A stretch of 54,875 nt of DNA. Origin: an uncultured Marvinbryantia sp. (GTDB taxonomy: Bacteria > Bacillota > Clostridia > Lachnospirales > Lachnospiraceae). Location of the stretch: assembly GCA_934408725.1 (NCBI GenBank), contig CAKRVB010000017.1, positions 1 through 54,875 of the forward strand, read 5' to 3'. The notes under the pieces were generated by a model. It had not been told where the DNA came from. It saw only the letters and a program-made list of their open reading frames with translations, and made no database searches. Of the stretch, positions 52,722-54,875 are shown piece by piece; position 1 is the stretch's first letter; each line of letters begins with the position of its first letter. A program made the translations under genes and the position numbers.

Positions 52722-54770
52722 ATGAAGAAGAGAATGGCAATGCTTGCACTTACGGCACTTATGCTGACAATGGCATCAAACGGTACTGCAGGTATGGTGC
52801 ATGCAGAAGATGAAGCGAAGGAAAACAGTACAGCAGAAGTGCAGGTGCCGATTAAGTCACTCAGTCCGAAAGCGATTGATGAGAATCCTTATATGGCGAA
52901 CAGTGACTCAAATATTCATCATGACTGCTACAATTCAGATACTACGGATGCAGTTTTGCCGGTTGATATTTATTCAGAAATCAATGTTTCATATGAGAAG
53001 GTAAATCCGAATGCATCACCGGCTGTCTTTTTTGATACATATGGACATGCAGTTGTTCCGTTTCTTGGAGGGCTTGCCATCCGGGATATTAACGCAGAAG
53101 AGACACAGACCGAAGGATACTTTTCACCGAAGCAGCAGGATGGAGGCGGTTATCTGATACAGAGTTCTTATTCATTTGTGGATGAGAGCAATCGCCTGGT
53201 GTGCCCGACCAGCAACAATCATGTTCTGATGCTGAAGGCAACCGATGAAGAAGGAAATGTACTTCCGGAATTTGAAAAAGTATTAGATATTGATATCAAG
53301 GCAGCAGCAGAAAAAGCACTTGGAAAGACACTGGATCAGAATCTGTTGTCAGTTGTGTTTGATTATGATGGAAATCTCTGGTTTGCAACGGGAGGCTTCA
53401 GAATTTATCCGGACAGAAAGCAGCAGGGAACCTTCGGATATATTTCACGCTCTGCAATTGATGCGATTTTAAATGGAGAAGAGAAGGATCTGTCGGACAG
53501 CGTGTTCGTATATGAACTGGCTCCTGGGGAAGGCGCTGAAAATGGAATCGCAGCATCCAAAGACGGTGCAGTGATTTTGACCAATTTAAACTGTTATCTG
53601 CTTCAGGCGGATAATGGCGTGAAGAAGGTGTGGGAGACACCATATGAAAGCGTGGGAGCAAAAGACAGCCATGAGGGAGATGAAACAACAGGCGGCGGTC
53701 TGGCATGGGGCAGCGGATGCTCACCATCCATTACCAGAGATCTTGTGATGTTTACGGATAATCAGAAAACAGTAAGTCTGATGGCACTGGATATGAAGAC
53801 TGGAGAAGTGGTGGCAAGTATGCCGGTAATTGACGAACTGCCGGAAGATGTACAGGTGTCAGTAGAAAATTCAGCCATTGTATATGACAATGGAGAAGGT
53901 ACGGTAAGTACGATTGTATGTAACTGGTTTGGCGCCGGAAGTGCCAATCTGGCAAAGGAAGATAATGACTCTTCCGTGCAGAGCTATGAGAATATCTATG
54001 ATGTGAACTGGTTAAGACAGGGAAATAAAATGATCATGCCAGGTGTGGAACGCGTAGATACGATAAAAACAGAGGATGGGTATGAAATGAAGAGTATCTG
54101 GTGCAGAAGTGATTTGTCAGATACTTCTATGATGAAGCTTTCTACTGCAACAGGCTATGTTTATGGCTATGTTCAGAATCTGGAAACCGGAATGTGGCAG
54201 TATATCATGCTGGATTTTGAAACAGGGGAAACTGTATTTTCCATGGATGTTGCAAACAAGCCGGGATATAACAATATGGCAATCGGTATGTATGCCGGAA
54301 ATAGTGGAAATGCTCTTTACTGTCCGACCGGCTATCTGGAATTGCTGAGATTGCAGGATCGATTCGTCTATCTTCCGGATATGCCATATCGTAAAGTAGA
54401 TCTGGATCAGGCAATACGCAACGTACTGTCGCAGGAACAGTTTGAAGCAGACGGCGGACAGGGCAGTGTGGCAGGATGGCTCAATACCGTAACCATTGAA
54501 AATGTACATCCGAATACGACAGTAGTTCTGCGAATGAAAGGAATTTCAGGCAGCGCAGAAGAAATGAAGCTGTATGCATATGATGCAAATGGAACCTTAC
54601 AGGAAGTTGCTGCTGAACTGTGGCATATTCAGAAAGAAAATGGTGAGATACCAGAGACACTGTCTGAAAATGAATTATATGAAGTGTATATGACAGTAGA
54701 AGATGGTGGAACCATGGATCTAAGTGAAACAGAAAAAGAAATAAAGATATCCGCAATTCTTGGAGCATAA
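52722..54770 (+). CDS. Large secreted propeller-like protein
   Basis: It has 682 residues with a signal peptide ending MVHAEDE and no lipobox or wall-sorting motif. Repeated strands with PQQ-like propeller phrases are seen (SPSITRDLVMFTDNQKTVSL then MALDMKTGEVVASMPV; MLDFETGETVFSMDV; YDGNLWFATGG), giving perhaps six to eight blades over residues 90-590. The last 110 residues look like a separate beta domain. I cannot name the family or a ligand. GGGAGGAAAA precedes the ATG. It follows the pseudo-receiver and is probably its co-transcribed partner under LytTR control. Confidence 0.82.
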   Translation: MKKRMAMLALTALMLTMASNGTAGMVHAEDEAKENSTAEVQVPIKSLSPKAIDENPYMANSDSNIHHDCYNSDTTDAVLPVDIYSEINVSYEKVNPNASPAVFFDTYGHAVVPFLGGLAIRDINAEETQTEGYFSPKQQDGGGYLIQSSYSFVDESNRLVCPTSNNHVLMLKATDEEGNVLPEFEKVLDIDIKAAAEKALGKTLDQNLLSVVFDYDGNLWFATGGFRIYPDRKQQGTFGYISRSAIDAILNGEEKDLSDSVFVYELAPGEGAENGIAASKDGAVILTNLNCYLLQADNGVKKVWETPYESVGAKDSHEGDETTGGGLAWGSGCSPSITRDLVMFTDNQKTVSLMALDMKTGEVVASMPVIDELPEDVQVSVENSAIVYDNGEGTVSTIVCNWFGAGSANLAKEDNDSSVQSYENIYDVNWLRQGNKMIMPGVERVDTIKTEDGYEMKSIWCRSDLSDTSMMKLSTATGYVYGYVQNLETGMWQYIMLDFETGETVFSMDVANKPGYNNMAIGMYAGNSGNALYCPTGYLELLRLQDRFVYLPDMPYRKVDLDQAIRNVLSQEQFEADGGQGSVAGWLNTVTIENVHPNTTVVLRMKGISGSAEEMKLYAYDANGTLQEVAAELWHIQKENGEIPETLSENELYEVYMTVEDGGTMDLSETEKEIKISAILGA

Positions 54771-54771
54771 T

Positions 54772-54797
54772 AAAAAAAGGGCTGTCATTGACAGCCC
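54772..54797 (-). terminator. Minus-strand terminator of a gene beyond the window
   Basis: GGGCTGTC (54779-54786) pairs with GACAGCCC (54790-54797). The A-run before it gives TTTTTTT on the minus strand, so it ends a leftward gene coming from outside the window. Confidence 0.6.
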
Positions 54798-54816
54798 CCA
54801 GACTGTAGACAAACTT

Positions 54817-54852
54817 GGTGTTGGGGATTATGCCCAGCACCATTTTTCTTTT
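54817..54852 (+). terminator. Plus-strand terminator after secreted protein
   Basis: GGTGTTGGG (54817-54825) pairs with CCCAGCACC (54833-54841) with one G-U pair and a 7-nt loop, followed by ATTTTTCTTTT. Confidence 0.78.
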
Positions 54853-54875
54853 AAAACTTCTTTTCTTTTTATTTT

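Overview
The window looks like a chromosomal segment of an anaerobic, low-to-moderate GC Firmicute, most likely a gut Lachnospiraceae (Clostridia). The reasons are the gene families, strong AGGAGG-type ribosome binding sites, the secG-rnr-smpB-ssrA order, Tn916-type xis/int genes, MBG-type surface repeats and a RepA_N/PD-(D/E)XK protein. No species name can be justified from the sequence alone.

Layout. (1) 1-16659: a co-directional accessory locus. It has two very large secreted repeat proteins, a solute-binding protein, an ABC permease, an ABC ATPase fused to a Crp-like sensor and HTH, a 1339-residue iron-sulfur protein with two acyl-CoA-dehydratase-activase domains, a DtxR-like winged helix and a cupin. 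One extracellular beta-rich domain (motif GTYTVxANL) occurs six times: once in the first protein, four times in the second, and once fused to the C-terminus of the solute-binding protein. This ties surface proteins and transporter into one system and is the best candidate for an undescribed system. (2) 16744-17353: a YefM/RelE-type toxin-antitoxin pair with an operator over its -10. (3) About 17379-25408: a small integrative element with xis and int at its right end, a serine recombinase, two HicB-like proteins, several unrecognised genes and a 0.4-0.7 kb repeat region. In that region nine dyad-symmetric repeats are spaced exactly 31 bp apart. No relaxase or recognisable replication protein is seen. 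(4) 25588-34586: a protein tyrosine phosphatase, a triplicated 63-bp repeat, a TAXI-type TRAP transporter and a livJHMGF amino-acid ABC transporter. (5) 34686-44002: the core block hom, gpmI, small ORF, internally deleted enolase relative, secG, rnr, smpB, an SH3-domain protein on the opposite strand, and tmRNA. (6) 44049-49822: SGNH hydrolase, OmpR/HK pair with an overlapping Sir2-like gene, phosphoribosyltransferase, and a RepA_N/PDDEXK fusion. (7) 49863-54852: an AgrC/LytTR-type two-component system facing a pseudo-receiver and a large secreted propeller-like protein, with a probable LytTR operator between them.

How the genes work together: in region 1 the surface proteins and binding protein probably capture an extracellular ligand, the ABC transporter imports it, and the activase-like protein performs or energises a low-potential reduction. 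The Crp and DtxR-like parts suggest redox, metal or ligand control. The ligand is unknown; a metal, tetrapyrrole or aromatic compound would fit, but this is inference. In region 7 the kinase/regulator pair probably drives the two plus-strand genes through paired direct repeats next to their promoter.
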